This document shows, one piece after another, positions 21,196 through 32,261 of a DNA stretch of 50,737 bases (position 1 is the first letter of the stretch; the number at the start of each line of letters is the position of its first letter). The notes beneath the pieces were generated by a model. It was not told the DNA's origin. It was given only the letters and a program-made list of their open reading frames with translations, and did no database searches. The position numbers and the translations under genes were made by a program. The DNA is from Actinomycetota bacterium (GTDB taxonomy: Bacteria; Actinomycetota; Actinomycetes; Actinomycetales; Microbacteriaceae). The DNA lies in contig RFYI01000006.1 of NCBI GenBank assembly GCA_009921165.1, positions 1 to 50,737 of the forward strand, read 5' to 3'.

Positions 21196-21923
21196 TAGTT
21201 TTGTTCTAAAGCTGCTGTTTGCAGATGGGTCAGTTCTGCAGTTCCAAGAATTGCGAGATCAAGAAGAGCATTGAGTTCATCTCTATCAAAAGGAGCAGCT
21301 TCAGCTGTTCCTTGAACTTCAACGAACTTACCTTTGCCAGTAACAACTACGTTCATGTCAGTTTCTGCTCTAACGTCCTCAGTGTATGCAAGATCAAGCA
21401 TTGGTTCACCATCGATTATCCCCACGGAGATTGCAGCTATCGAATCGATGATTACTCTGTTGTTAGCAGGTATGTGACCATGCCGGATGCCGTAGTTGAT
21501 GGCATCAACTAGTGCGACATATGCTCCAGTTATTGCAGCCGTTCTAGTTCCACCGTCTGCTTGTAAAACATCACAGTCAATAACTATGGTGTTCTCCCCT
21601 AGCGCTTTGAAATCAACTGCAGCCCGAAGTGCTCTACCAATCAATCTAGAGATTTCGTGTGTTCTACCGCCAACTTTTCCTTTGATGGATTCACGATCAT
21701 TGCGGTCATGAGTAGCTCTTGGCAACATTGCATACTCGGCGGTTACCCAACCCTCACCTTTGCCAACTTTCCAGCGTGGAACTCCAGGAGAGAATGATGC
21801 GGTGCAGAGCACTTTGGTCGAACCGAAAGAAATAAGTGCAGACCCTTCCGCATGCTCACTCCAGTTGCGCTCGATGGTTACCTTGCGTAACTGGTTTGCC
21901 TCGCGGCCATCTACTCTTGACAT
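21195..21923 (-). CDS. rph: Ribonuclease PH
   Basis: [43 protein letters not shown]. Confidence 0.97.
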   Translation of the reverse strand: MSRVDGREANQLRKVTIERNWSEHAEGSALISFGSTKVLCTASFSPGVPRWKVGKGEGWVTAEYAMLPRATHDRNDRESIKGKVGGRTHEISRLIGRALRAAVDFKALGENTIVIDCDVLQADGGTRTAAITGAYVALVDAINYGIRHGHIPANNRVIIDSIAAISVGIIDGEPMLDLAYTEDVRAETDMNVVVTGKGKFVEVQGTAEAAPFDRDELNALLDLAILGTAELTHLQTAALEQN

Positions 21924-21936
21924 TTTTCCTACCTAT

Positions 21937-22740
21937 TTAGTTAATCTGTTCAACGTTTTGAACTTCGGGTCCTAAGAATCTTCTAGCTAGCCTTGCAAAG
22001 CTTGCCGCATCTCCAGTTGCCTGAAATCGAAGAGTTGGTTTGGATGCTTCTGTTCGAAGCAGGTTGTGTGCCACAAGTGTTCGATAAACATCTTTAGCGG
22101 TCTCTTCAGCACTTGAAACTAATGTGACATCTTCGCCCATTACATAGGAAAGTGCGCCGGTTAGAAGTGGGTAATGTGTGCAACCAAGAACTAGCGTGTC
22201 CACCCCAACTGCCTTGATTGGCTCAAGATATGTTTCCGCCAAGGCAATTAACTCAGCACCGCTGGTTATACCGCGTTCAACGTAATCAACAAATTCTGGA
22301 CATGATGCACTAATCAAATCAAGATCAACTGCAGCGGCGAAGGCATCATCGTAAGCCTTAGAAGAAATGGTTGCAGCTGTTCCGATCACTCCCACTTTGC
22401 CATTGCGAGTTGCCGCTACCGCACGCCGAACAGCAGGCTGGATAACTTCAACGACTGGAATCCCTCTGCCTACGGTGTATCGTTCTCGAGCATCTCTAAG
22501 TACTGCAGCAGATGCTGTGTTACAGGCAATCACTAAAAGTTTCACACCCTCATCAACAAGACGATCCATCACATCAAGAGCTAGAGTTCTTACTTCGTTT
22601 AGAGACTTAGGTCCGTAAGGAGTATTCGCTGTGTCCCCAAGGTAAATGATTGATTCATTTGGTAGCTGGTCGATGATTGCTCTAGCGACAGTTAGTCCAC
22701 CAACTCCGGAGTCGAAGATACCTATAGGGGCGTTATTCAC
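21937..22740 (-). CDS. murI: Glutamate racemase
   Basis: [36 protein letters not shown]. Confidence 0.96.
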   Translation of the reverse strand: MNNAPIGIFDSGVGGLTVARAIIDQLPNESIIYLGDTANTPYGPKSLNEVRTLALDVMDRLVDEGVKLLVIACNTASAAVLRDARERYTVGRGIPVVEVIQPAVRRAVAATRNGKVGVIGTAATISSKAYDDAFAAAVDLDLISASCPEFVDYVERGITSGAELIALAETYLEPIKAVGVDTLVLGCTHYPLLTGALSYVMGEDVTLVSSAEETAKDVYRTLVAHNLLRTEASKPTLRFQATGDAASFARLARRFLGPEVQNVEQIN

Positions 22741-22763
22741 CAGATAAGTCTATTGCCGATAGA

Positions 22764-23033
22764 TTACTGCTCCCCAGAGCCGTCGCCTGCTTCGTTATTC
22801 TTCATGAACTCATAAATCTCTTTGCATTCAGGGCAAACCGGGAACTTCTCTGGATCTCTGTTAGGAATCCAAACCTTCCCACACAATGCAACAACAGGTG
22901 TGCCCATAACTGCGGATTCAACGACTTTATCTTTACGGACGTAGTGTGAGTATCTCTCATGATCGCCAGGTTCAAGTGGGGCTAACTGGGGGTCTCTCGC
23001 TACAGATGGTCTCGGCTGAGTTTGCTGTTCCAT
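22764..23033 (-). CDS. DUF3039 family protein
   Basis: RYSHYVRKDKVVESAVMGTPVVALCGKVWIPNRDPEKFPVCPECKEIYE. Confidence 0.85.
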   Translation of the reverse strand: MEQQTQPRPSVARDPQLAPLEPGDHERYSHYVRKDKVVESAVMGTPVVALCGKVWIPNRDPEKFPVCPECKEIYEFMKNNEAGDGSGEQ

Positions 23034-23036
23034 TTT

Positions 23037-24428
23037 CTAACCTTTGGCGACACTTCGAACCGCATCAGCGACTCGCTGAGCAACATCTGGATGAAAAACG
23101 CTTGGAACGATATATGAAGCATTCAGTTCATCGGGTTCAACACATCGAGCTAATGCATCCGCAGCTGCCAGCAGCATCCGTTCGCTAATCTGCGATGCCC
23201 CTGCATCTAGCAAACCTCTGAAGAAACCAGGAAAAGCCAAGACGTTATTTATTTGATTTGCAAAATCGCTTCTGCCTGTCGCAACCACTGCTGCATACTT
23301 AGCCGCTTCTGCTGGTTCAATTTCTGGGGTTGGGTTCGCTAAGGCAAACACGATAGAGCTTTTTGCCATTTTGGCAATGTCATCCGCTTCTAATAAGTTC
23401 CCTGCAGAAACTCCGATAAAAACGTCAGCCCCGACAATGGCATCTTTTAGCGATCCTGTTTTACCTGAGGAATTGGTATTGTTTGCTATCCAGCCAAGCG
23501 GCAACTCTGGGTCAATATCTTTTCGACCGACATGTATTATTCCCTTCTGGTCGGCCACCGTTGCATGTTTGAGGCCAGCAGCAAATAGCAACTTCAACAC
23601 CGCTGTTCCAGCCGCTCCTGCTCCACTCATAACCAGTTGAATATCCTCTATGTTCTTGCCAACAACTTTGAGAGCATTTCTAAGCGCGGCAAGACATACA
23701 ATTGCCGTTCCATGCTGATCGTCATGGAAAACTGGAATGTCCAACTCTGCTCGCAGCCTGGCTTCTATCTCGAAACATCGAGGAGCTGAAATGTCTTCTA
23801 AATTAATTCCGGCAAAAACCGGAGCAATTGCTTTGACGGTTCTAACAATTTCTTCTGTGTCTTGAGTATCAAGACAAATAGGGAAAGCATCGATGTTGGC
23901 AAAACGCTTGAAGAGGGCTGCCTTACCTTCCATCACAGGAAGAGCTGCAAGCGGACCTATATTTCCTAAACCCAAAACAGCAGAACCGTCGGAGACAACA
24001 GCAATGGTATTTCTTTTTATTGTCAGCCTTCTAGCATCGCTTGGGTCTTTAGCGATTGCTTCGCATATGCGCGCTACTCCAGGTGTATAAATAAGTGAAA
24101 GGTCATCTCTGTTACGGATAGGTAACTTAGATTCGATTGTTAGCTTTCCACCAAGGTGAGCTAAAAAAGTTCTATCGGACACTTTGCCAACTTCAACACC
24201 TGGAACGAGCTTTAGACTGGCAACAATTTGATCAGCGTGTTCTGAGTTAGTGCACGCACAGGTAAGGTCAATTCGAACACGCTCCGCATCTGAATGGTTC
24301 ACATCCACTGCGGTTACCGAACCACCGGAACGCTCGATGATAGAGGTCAGCTCGCTGACCGCAGTGTTCTTCGCGGGAGCTTCCAGACGAATAGTTATTG
24401 AATACTGTACCGATGGCGCCATTGACAT
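23037..24428 (-). CDS. NAD(P)-dependent malic enzyme with N-terminal ACT-like domain
   Basis: SLIYTPGVARICEAI, DGSAVLGLGNIGPLAALPVMEGKAALFK, FHDDQHGTAIV. Confidence 0.93.
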   Translation of the reverse strand: MSMAPSVQYSITIRLEAPAKNTAVSELTSIIERSGGSVTAVDVNHSDAERVRIDLTCACTNSEHADQIVASLKLVPGVEVGKVSDRTFLAHLGGKLTIESKLPIRNRDDLSLIYTPGVARICEAIAKDPSDARRLTIKRNTIAVVSDGSAVLGLGNIGPLAALPVMEGKAALFKRFANIDAFPICLDTQDTEEIVRTVKAIAPVFAGINLEDISAPRCFEIEARLRAELDIPVFHDDQHGTAIVCLAALRNALKVVGKNIEDIQLVMSGAGAAGTAVLKLLFAAGLKHATVADQKGIIHVGRKDIDPELPLGWIANNTNSSGKTGSLKDAIVGADVFIGVSAGNLLEADDIAKMAKSSIVFALANPTPEIEPAEAAKYAAVVATGRSDFANQINNVLAFPGFFRGLLDAGASQISERMLLAAADALARCVEPDELNASYIVPSVFHPDVAQRVADAVRSVAKG

Positions 24429-24471
24429 GTATTTAGTCTGCCACGACTAATGACAATGACCTAACAACCTT

Positions 24472-25695
24472 TTAGTTGCTAGCGTCCGCATCTCCCAGAG
24501 TGGCCTCAATAGTAATTTCCTTACCAGCTCTAGTGATTTTTAGTGTGACCGTCGAATTAGCAGCCTTTGATCGGATTGCCGCCGTTAATTTAGAAGCACT
24601 GTCGATGCTTTCTCCATCACACTCAGTAATCACGTCTCCAACTTTGATTCCAGCTTTTTCAGCAGGGCCAGCTGCAGTGAGCTTTTCTATGGCTGCCCCA
24701 ACGCTGAAGGATGCCGCAGCATCTGAGTTGGTGGCATCTTTTACAAAAGCTCCTAGTAACCCATGGCTTACTTTTCCGCTCTTAATGATTTGATCAGATA
24801 CTCGCTTACCGACATTAGATGGAATTGCGAAGCCAACTCCGATACTTCCCGCCTGAGATGAAGTGCTAGTAGCGGTTGCAATTGCCACGTTAATTCCAAT
24901 TAGCTGACCCTTGTCATTTATCAAGGCACCGCCCGAGTTACCAGGATTGATGGCGGCATCGGTTTGAATCACGTCCAGATTTACTGGAACCGCATCAGTG
25001 CCGCTGTTCCATAACTGCAAACTTGAACCACCGTCTTTCGGAACAGCGGCAGAGGCCACCTGAATAGTTCTGTGCATAGCTGACACAACACCGGATGTAA
25101 CAGTCGCGTCATAACCTAGCGGAGCCCCAATAGCAACTGCAAAGTCTCCAACATTTATAGTCGAACTATCGGCAAACTCAATTGGAATAAATCCAGTTCC
25201 GGAAGCCTTAATAACTGCAAGATCATTAGTTGGATCGGTGCCAACCACCTTTGCTTTATAGATTCGATCTGCACTTGTCTTCACCTCAATAACTACATCT
25301 GAGGTAGCGCCATCTAAAGTCACGACGTGTGCATTTGTGAGAATGTAGCCGTCAGAAGATAGAACCACTCCTGAACCAGTCCCAGCATTAGCCTTACCTG
25401 AAACAGAGAGAGTAACAACCGAAGGTAATGCCTTCGCCGCCGCCGCAGTCACCCAATTAATACTTCCAGGGTTACTAATTACAACTTGCTGCGAACCAGC
25501 TAGAAAAGGACTTGCTGAGCCGAGAGCATAAGCACCCACAAAAATGCCAAGTACTGGGCCGAGAAATGCAATCAGGATAAAACTTAGCGACGCTTTCCGC
25601 TTCGGAGGCTCAATTATCTGCATTGCTCTACTCTGTGGCAACTTAATCTGCTCACCTAAGAACTGATTGTTGTAATGACTCTTGTTATCAGACAT
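24472..25695 (-). CDS. HtrA/DegP-like membrane-anchored serine protease with PDZ domain
   Basis: TNAHVV, GNSGGALIND, PDZ AGIKVGDVITECDGESI. Confidence 0.93.
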   Translation of the reverse strand: MSDNKSHYNNQFLGEQIKLPQSRAMQIIEPPKRKASLSFILIAFLGPVLGIFVGAYALGSASPFLAGSQQVVISNPGSINWVTAAAAKALPSVVTLSVSGKANAGTGSGVVLSSDGYILTNAHVVTLDGATSDVVIEVKTSADRIYKAKVVGTDPTNDLAVIKASGTGFIPIEFADSSTINVGDFAVAIGAPLGYDATVTSGVVSAMHRTIQVASAAVPKDGGSSLQLWNSGTDAVPVNLDVIQTDAAINPGNSGGALINDKGQLIGINVAIATATSTSSQAGSIGVGFAIPSNVGKRVSDQIIKSGKVSHGLLGAFVKDATNSDAAASFSVGAAIEKLTAAGPAEKAGIKVGDVITECDGESIDSASKLTAAIRSKAANSTVTLKITRAGKEITIEATLGDADASN

Positions 25696-25786
25696 GTAAC
25701 TTCATTCCCTACTGAATACTTATGACTGCCAAACTATGCAATCAATGTGATAAGTGTATGAAATAGTGCTGAGAATATTCTGAAAG

Positions 25787-26593
25787 TCAGCACCCCCAAC
25801 TTCTTATGCCCGGCAGGCACGGCTTGGCAACCAAGCGAGGTATGTGACCTACGGATACTGGTGGTCTGACTTCTGAGACCATGAATGCGATGGTTGGTGA
25901 ATTCAAAATAATGTTTGGTTTCACGCTTGCCCAACCAGTCAGACCCGAAAACAGATACTCGACGGAGTAGGTAACTGCTAGATTAACAAATACTTTTCCA
26001 GCTGACCTTGGAACATAACTCGGTGTAGTCAGTGCAGACTTTGTAACCGTTGAGTTCGAATCTGAAATTGACCAGCTATGGGAAATCGGTTTGAACCTGA
26101 CTAGAGCTGATAGCCCAAGCAGTTTTGCTTTTGATTTTTGCAAACTAGCAGAAGAAGATAGTTGAACCTTAGAACCAGAAAGTATTCCAGTTCGTGGTTT
26201 TAGAAATATTCGTTGAGTTGCAGGTCTGAAACTCTTTAGAGCTGCAGCCAACCTAACTTGACTGGGCTTTCCAACATTCACAACTGCCACTGGTTGAGTT
26301 GGCGGATATAAGCTCCAACATCCAACATGCCCTGACTGCAATAAAGAGGACATGAGATCTAGATTCACTCCATTTGGATAAATTAGGCATTTTGGTGCTG
26401 CAGCATTCGATCCGATGACCAAAGTAATGGAACCATTGGAGCCTTGAATCAAAGCGGCCTTGCTAACGCAGAGCGAGAGTTGGGCGGAATTGCTAATCGC
26501 TCCAATAGTCGTGTTGGTCAAAGTGAATGCTGTTGGACAGGATGGTGCTTGATTCAAGGATGCAACTAGAAAGAACGTGGATAACGCCAACAT
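25787..26593 (-). CDS. Hypothetical secreted protein
   Basis: Open frame with N-terminal hydrophobic segment (MLALSTFFLVASLNQA); no recognised domain. Confidence 0.6.
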   Translation of the reverse strand: MLALSTFFLVASLNQAPSCPTAFTLTNTTIGAISNSAQLSLCVSKAALIQGSNGSITLVIGSNAAAPKCLIYPNGVNLDLMSSLLQSGHVGCWSLYPPTQPVAVVNVGKPSQVRLAAALKSFRPATQRIFLKPRTGILSGSKVQLSSSASLQKSKAKLLGLSALVRFKPISHSWSISDSNSTVTKSALTTPSYVPRSAGKVFVNLAVTYSVEYLFSGLTGWASVKPNIILNSPTIAFMVSEVRPPVSVGHIPRLVAKPCLPGIRSWGC

Positions 26594-26641
26594 CCAAAGA
26601 GCCTAGAAGGATTCGGGATGACACACCTGAGTTATCAACAT

Positions 26642-26670
26642 AAAAGAAAAACCCCAACCTAAGTTGGGGT
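26642..26670 (-). terminator. Rho-independent terminator of initiator tRNA
   Basis: Minus strand ACCCCAAC-TTAG-GTTGGGGT followed by TTTTCTTTT. Confidence 0.92.
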
Positions 26671-26679
26671 CTATCTAAT

Positions 26680-26756
26680 TGGTTGCGGGGGCAGGATTTG
26701 AACCTACGACCTCCGGGTTATGAGCCCGGCGAGCTACCGAACTGCTCCACCCCGCG
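26680..26756 (-). tRNA. Initiator tRNA-fMet(CAT)
   Basis: CGCGGGGTGGAGCAGTTCGGTAGCTCGCCGGGCTCATAACCCGG...CCCCGCAACCA; C1:A72 mismatch and GGG:CCC anticodon-stem pairs; CCA encoded. Confidence 0.97.
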
Positions 26757-26784
26757 GCGAAGTTTCAGTCTAACATGAGACGAA

Positions 26785-29652
26785 CTACTTTTTGCTGGCT
26801 GCTAAAGCCGCATCTATGGCGGCCTTCAATCTTGCATCAGCCTCACCAAATGCAGTCCAGTCCCCTGCCTTCATCGCAGCATCCTTATCGATCATCGCTT
26901 GCTTTGCTTGAGCTAGAGCACTGGCTAAACGCTGTGCGTTAGTTTGACCAGGATCAACCGGAGGCGTAGTTCCTCCGCCACTACCGCCACCTGCATTGCC
27001 ATCGAATAGAGCATTCAAAGCAGCATCCAAATTGTCTTCGAAAGCAATCTTGTCACCGAAAGCAACCAAAACCTTCTTGAGAAGGGGGAACGATGTCTCT
27101 CCGGTTGACTGAATGTATACCGGTTGAACATAGAGTAGGCCTCCCCCGACCGGCAAGGTTAAGAGGTTTCCATTTAGCACCTTGGTTGAACCCTGACGCA
27201 AAATGTTTAGAAGTTTGGAGACCTCGCTGTCGGAGTTAAAGTTATTCTGCACCTGACCGGGACCTGGAACGATAGTCGTTCTAGGCAAAGTGAGTAATCT
27301 GAGCTTTCCATAGTGAGGAGACACTTTTCCATCCACTACACCAGCATCGGAATCGGCCACCAAGTAACCGGTCAAAACATTTCGACTTGATTCACCAGTA
27401 GATCGTGGAATAAAAGTTGAATAAATAGAGAACGATGGCTTGGCTTGAGTTGGTGCCTGCAAGGTCAAGTAGTAAGGCGGTTGTAGGGAACTCGTTCCAA
27501 GCCCTTGGTCAACCGGATCATTAGGAGTCATCCAAGCATCTTGCTGCGAATAAAAAGCTCCGGCATCTGATACGTGATACTGACCTAGGATTCCTCGTTG
27601 CATCTTGAAAAGATCTGCAGGATAGCGAACGTGACTGAGCAACGCACCGGACATTTCTGACACCGGGCTAACTGTCTTAGGAAAAATCTTCATCCAAGTT
27701 TTGAGAATTGGGTCTTCGGTATCCCAGGCATATAGCTTCACTGAGCCGTCGTAGGCGTCAACGGTTGCCTTAACAGAGTTACGAATGTAGTTAATTGAAC
27801 CTCTCGCGATTGCGGATGTAGTAGAGCTATCAGAGATTGTTCCACCTAAGCTTTCCGCTCTCGAGTAAGGATAATTAGCTGAAGTTGTGTAGCCGTCAAC
27901 AATCCAGACGACTTTATTATTCACAATCGCAGGATAAATATCGCTATCCAAGGTTAGGTAAGGAGCAACTTCAGCCACGCGCGCTTTAGGGCTTCTGTTA
28001 TAGAAAATCTGGGACTGGTCCGTGACTGCATCAGACAGCAAAATCTGCTCGCTCTGAAACTTGAGAGCATAAGACAAACGCTTGACTATTCCATCGAGTT
28101 TTGGACCACCACTGCCTTTGAAGGTTGTCATGGTCTGCTGATCAGTTGCACTAGCTGCTGAACCCGCTGGGTAATCAAGTTCTCGATCAGCTGAGCCTTT
28201 CGGGGAACCAACTATCGAATACTCCGGGGACTTCTCACCAAAGTAAATTCGTGGCTCGTACTTTCCTAGCTGACCGCTGGAAGGAATTCCTGCTTGCAAA
28301 AATACGGGTTGACCATCGGCTGATCGACGGTTACCGTAGGCGGCAACCAATCCATAGCCATGGGTGAAAACAATAACGTTGTTGTACCAAGACTGAGAAG
28401 AGCCCAAGCCAGACTGGTTGAGCTCGCGAACGGCAAGCACAGTGTCCTGAATTTTTCCATTGATCTTGTAACGGTCCACGTCAAGGTGATTTACAAAGTT
28501 GTAATACTGTCTGTACTGCTCCAGTTGTCTGAAGGATGAACTGACCAGATTCGGGTCAATGATTCTTATTTGAGCCGCGGTTTGTGCATCGGCTTTAAGC
28601 GCTCCGGCAGTTGCAGTAGTCTTTGCTTCATATTGGATGGTCTGGACTTTATCTAAACCGTAAGCAGTTCGAGTAGCGGCGATATTTCTATCAATGAAGT
28701 CTGCTTCCAGAGTTCTTTCGTTGGGGACAACTTGGAAAGTCTGGACAATCCCTGGCCATACTCCACCAAGTAAAACAGAACAGACCAACATCAAAGCTGT
28801 TCCTAGAACTGCCAAGCGCCATTTACCTATAACTGCAACCGCAAGAAAAATAATTGCAACTACAAAAGCTATGGCTGTGAGAATCTGTGCTGCGGGAATA
28901 GCCGCATTCACATCCGAGTATGTAGCGCCGGTGTATAGACCGGATGCGCTAGTTAGCGTCTCGTACTGTCCAAGCCAGATACTCAAACCAAGTAGCGCCA
29001 TAAACACTGAGGCCAAAACTGCAACCTGAATCCTCGCTACTTTACTAAACGAAGATTGCTTGCCATTGAACTTTATCCCCCCGTATACCAAATGGAATAA
29101 GAGTGCTGGAATAAGTGCCAGCACCGTTACCGTCATCAGATAACCAACCAAATTCACGTAAAAAGGTAGATCAAACAAATAGAAACCCACATCTAGGTTG
29201 AACTGGGGATCCAAAACTCCGGTGTAACTGTGGTTTAGGAAGGTCAACACGGTCGGCCATTCTGACATCTGTGAGGTACCTAGGAATATAGCAATTAGCA
29301 AAGGAACAATGACCATTAGTCGCTTGCGCAACTTATCTAATGCGCTGCGATACTCGCCTAGATCTCGACCAAAGAAGTCATTTCCCGTTACGTAAATTGG
29401 CCTTAGTCTCCAAGCAAGATATAAATTTACCCAGACCACGAGGCCAGCAAAAAGTGCGGAGACAACAAGTACTAACGCTTGTGCCCAAATTTGAGTTGTA
29501 AACACACTCAAATAGCCGAGTTGATCAAACCACAACACATCGGTGTAAACACCAGAAGAGCTAATAAGCGCTATAGCTAAAATTGCAACTATTCCCAGTG
29601 AAATAACCAGCGGGGTGCGCTTTCGAATGTTAACTTGACTTGCCTGTGTCAT
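26785..29652 (-). CDS. UPF0182 family large membrane protein
   Basis: 955 aa; N-terminal multi-TM region with WFDQLGY and long extracellular domain NERTLEADFIDRNIAATRTAYGL. Confidence 0.93.
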   Translation of the reverse strand: MTQASQVNIRKRTPLVISLGIVAILAIALISSSGVYTDVLWFDQLGYLSVFTTQIWAQALVLVVSALFAGLVVWVNLYLAWRLRPIYVTGNDFFGRDLGEYRSALDKLRKRLMVIVPLLIAIFLGTSQMSEWPTVLTFLNHSYTGVLDPQFNLDVGFYLFDLPFYVNLVGYLMTVTVLALIPALLFHLVYGGIKFNGKQSSFSKVARIQVAVLASVFMALLGLSIWLGQYETLTSASGLYTGATYSDVNAAIPAAQILTAIAFVVAIIFLAVAVIGKWRLAVLGTALMLVCSVLLGGVWPGIVQTFQVVPNERTLEADFIDRNIAATRTAYGLDKVQTIQYEAKTTATAGALKADAQTAAQIRIIDPNLVSSSFRQLEQYRQYYNFVNHLDVDRYKINGKIQDTVLAVRELNQSGLGSSQSWYNNVIVFTHGYGLVAAYGNRRSADGQPVFLQAGIPSSGQLGKYEPRIYFGEKSPEYSIVGSPKGSADRELDYPAGSAASATDQQTMTTFKGSGGPKLDGIVKRLSYALKFQSEQILLSDAVTDQSQIFYNRSPKARVAEVAPYLTLDSDIYPAIVNNKVVWIVDGYTTSANYPYSRAESLGGTISDSSTTSAIARGSINYIRNSVKATVDAYDGSVKLYAWDTEDPILKTWMKIFPKTVSPVSEMSGALLSHVRYPADLFKMQRGILGQYHVSDAGAFYSQQDAWMTPNDPVDQGLGTSSLQPPYYLTLQAPTQAKPSFSIYSTFIPRSTGESSRNVLTGYLVADSDAGVVDGKVSPHYGKLRLLTLPRTTIVPGPGQVQNNFNSDSEVSKLLNILRQGSTKVLNGNLLTLPVGGGLLYVQPVYIQSTGETSFPLLKKVLVAFGDKIAFEDNLDAALNALFDGNAGGGSGGGTTPPVDPGQTNAQRLASALAQAKQAMIDKDAAMKAGDWTAFGEADARLKAAIDAALAASKK

Positions 29653-29664
29653 TTATTTTCCTTT

Positions 29665-30744
29665 TTACTTTGTGCAGCTTGGGAGAGCGGAAGTGCCAAC
29701 TCCACTTGAAATTGCCTTAACAGCCTTAAGTGAATCATGTAAGTCTGAGACCTTTATCACTCTGATGCCATCCGGGATGTGGCCAACAACTTCATCACAG
29801 TTATCACTTGGAGCTAGAAACCATTTTGCGCCAGCTCTAACTGCCCCATAGAGTTTTTGCCTTATTCCACCGATTGGGCCGATAGTTCCTTCAGGAGTGA
29901 CTGTTCCTGTGCCGGCAATTTTATTTCCACCGGTAAGCGCTCCTGGAGTTAGTTTGTCATAGATTGCTAGAGCAAGAATCTGTCCGCCGCTTGGGCCCCC
30001 CACGTTACCAACCTGGATGTCTATGTTGAATGGAAATTCTGGAACACTTTGAACAAAAATTCCAATGCGCCACTCTTTTTCGATAAGTTCAGGCAAAACA
30101 GAAACCGTTGAAACTTTTCCGTTGCGACTTATTTCCAATCGAACTTTCGTCTTTCCAAGTGTTGCTGAAATATGTTTCCGCAGTTGATCAATTCCAGTGG
30201 CAACTTCACCTTGAACAGTTAGCAAAGTGTCTCCTGGTTTTAAGATCTTTGCGGCAGGACCCGTTTTACTCACTGAAGTGACTTTGACAGATGAAGTGAA
30301 TGGAACATGCAGAAGAGTCAGAGCTGCGGCTTTTGCATTTGCTTGAGAATCAAGCATCATCAGGTCAGCTTCTTCATTTCGTTTGGCGTCATCCCACCCT
30401 GGTGGATAGATGTCTGCTTTGTCGATGATTGCAACCGTTGAGTCAAATTTTGCCAAGCCGACATCCAGCCATGACGCTCCCCTCGTTGAATCACCTTTCA
30501 AGGTAACGGTGAGCATGTCCAAATCTCCAGATGTCGGATAAGTGGTTTTACCGGTAATAGTTATCATGGGCTTAGCGGAAATGGTTGATAACACATTGTA
30601 AACAGGCCCTGCCTGTTCAACTAAGTATGGGGTTGGAGCAGCGACTAAAAAGAGCCCCCCAGAAGTCAGAAGCACAACTCCGACCCAACCAGCTATTCGG
30701 CTAGCTCGGCTTCTAGGCTTTGGTGTTTCTGCGTAAAAAGTCAT
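29665..30744 (-). CDS. PDZ domain / Lon-like (S16) membrane protease
   Basis: PDZ GPAAKILKPGDTLLTVQGE, catalytic GPSGGQILALAIYD, GTGTVTPEGTIGPIGGIRQKL. Confidence 0.93.
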   Translation of the reverse strand: MTFYAETPKPRSRASRIAGWVGVVLLTSGGLFLVAAPTPYLVEQAGPVYNVLSTISAKPMITITGKTTYPTSGDLDMLTVTLKGDSTRGASWLDVGLAKFDSTVAIIDKADIYPPGWDDAKRNEEADLMMLDSQANAKAAALTLLHVPFTSSVKVTSVSKTGPAAKILKPGDTLLTVQGEVATGIDQLRKHISATLGKTKVRLEISRNGKVSTVSVLPELIEKEWRIGIFVQSVPEFPFNIDIQVGNVGGPSGGQILALAIYDKLTPGALTGGNKIAGTGTVTPEGTIGPIGGIRQKLYGAVRAGAKWFLAPSDNCDEVVGHIPDGIRVIKVSDLHDSLKAVKAISSGVGTSALPSCTK

Positions 30745-30886
30745 TACTAACAGCCTAAGTCAGCCACTGACACAGACCCTTGCTCACCTGCAATTTGCGG
30801 CTCTTCCCAAACGCTATTGGCGAACATACCCGCAAGTTTCCTGAAACTGCTAAGGGTTTTAGCTTTCAGGACATAACTTATATTCC

Positions 30887-32221
30887 ATGAGCGATGAGAT
30901 TCCAAATGGCGAAGGTATGCCAGATCCTGAAGACCTCCGTCGCATCTGGGAGGAAATGCTTAGCAAGGGATTTGATCCTGAAGCGCTAGCTCAAGTTGCC
31001 GGTTTTGATGGTAGCCCTGAATCACTGCAACGACTGTTTACCAATATTCAAGGAGCGTTTCTTTTACCAACGCCCCCTCAGGAAGGATCCGGAGTTAATT
31101 GGCAAGTAGCGGCAAGTAACGCAAAAGGAATTGCAAAAATCGGTTCTTTAGCTATTGAAGAAAATTCTCGGAAACAGCTCAGTGAAGCAATGGGAATTGC
31201 CAACCTTTGGCTTAATGAAGCCACTGGAATCTCAGAAGTCTTGGTGGAACCGAAAGTCCTAAGCAGAATTCTCTGGGTGGACGATGCGCTTCCGCTATTC
31301 AGAATTTTAGCGGAGCCGGTAGCCGATCGAATGAATCGAAGTCTGGGTGAAGCTATTCAATCTCAGCTACCTGAAGAGCTATCCGAATCGCTAAAAGGCG
31401 CTAGTGAAATCATGCGATCAGCTGGAGCGATGATGTTTGCTATGCAACTCGGTCAAGCCCTTGGCTTGCTTTCGAAGGAAGCAATGATTGGTGCAGAAAT
31501 AGGCTTACCGATCTATGTCGAACAACGACCAGCCTTTGTGCTTCAAAATCTGCAGGAGTTCATAGACAAGCTTGAGCTAGGACCAGATAAAGATCAAGCC
31601 TATATTTTTATGGTGCTTAGGGAATTGGCACACACCAGGCTTTTCAAACATGCCCGCTGGTTGAGGGAAAGAGTTGTTGCGCAGATACGCGAATATGCCG
31701 CTGGGATTTCCTTTGACACCAGTCGCATGCAGGAACTCTCCGAAGGTTTCGATCCACAAAACCCTCAAGAACTTCAAGCCGCTTTAGAATCTGGTGCGTT
31801 CCTTGCTGAACGATCTCCTAGTCAACAACTCGCTTTAGATAGCATCGAAACTAATCTTGCTCTTATTGAGGGCTGGGTCGATGCAGTAACGAGCGAGGCT
31901 GCGAAACGATTACCAAAAGCCGAAGCAGTGCGAGAAGCGGTTCGCAGACGCAGGGCAACCGGTGGTCCCGCCGAGCGAACGTTCCAAACACTTGTTGGTT
32001 TAGAACTAAGACCTAAACGTATGCGCGAGGCATCCAGATTATGGCAGCAATTAGGGCTCGCTCTCGGTAACGAAAAACGAGATTCACTTTGGGATCATCC
32101 AGATTTGCTACCAACAGCTAGTGACATCGATAATCCTGAGAAATATGTTGCGAGACTAAAGGCAGATCCAGGCCTAGGCGATGCGATGGATAAGGCTCTT
32201 AGGGATCTACTAGACGAATAG
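30887..32221 (+). CDS. Zincin_2/DUF2342 family protein (annotated as zinc-dependent metalloprotease or F420-associated)
   Basis: NLWLNEATG, FVLQNLQEF, VLRELAHTRLFKHARWLRERV, AVREAVRRRRATGGPAERTFQTLVGLELRPKRMREA. Confidence 0.88.
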   Translation: MSDEIPNGEGMPDPEDLRRIWEEMLSKGFDPEALAQVAGFDGSPESLQRLFTNIQGAFLLPTPPQEGSGVNWQVAASNAKGIAKIGSLAIEENSRKQLSEAMGIANLWLNEATGISEVLVEPKVLSRILWVDDALPLFRILAEPVADRMNRSLGEAIQSQLPEELSESLKGASEIMRSAGAMMFAMQLGQALGLLSKEAMIGAEIGLPIYVEQRPAFVLQNLQEFIDKLELGPDKDQAYIFMVLRELAHTRLFKHARWLRERVVAQIREYAAGISFDTSRMQELSEGFDPQNPQELQAALESGAFLAERSPSQQLALDSIETNLALIEGWVDAVTSEAAKRLPKAEAVREAVRRRRATGGPAERTFQTLVGLELRPKRMREASRLWQQLGLALGNEKRDSLWDHPDLLPTASDIDNPEKYVARLKADPGLGDAMDKALRDLLDE

Positions 32222-32261
32222 CTGTGTAAAAGTTCAGCAATGAAAATCTTTTTTATTCACA

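Noticed and set aside
28694-29029. 111-aa plus-strand ORF
   Set aside because: Antisense to UPF0182 coding sequence
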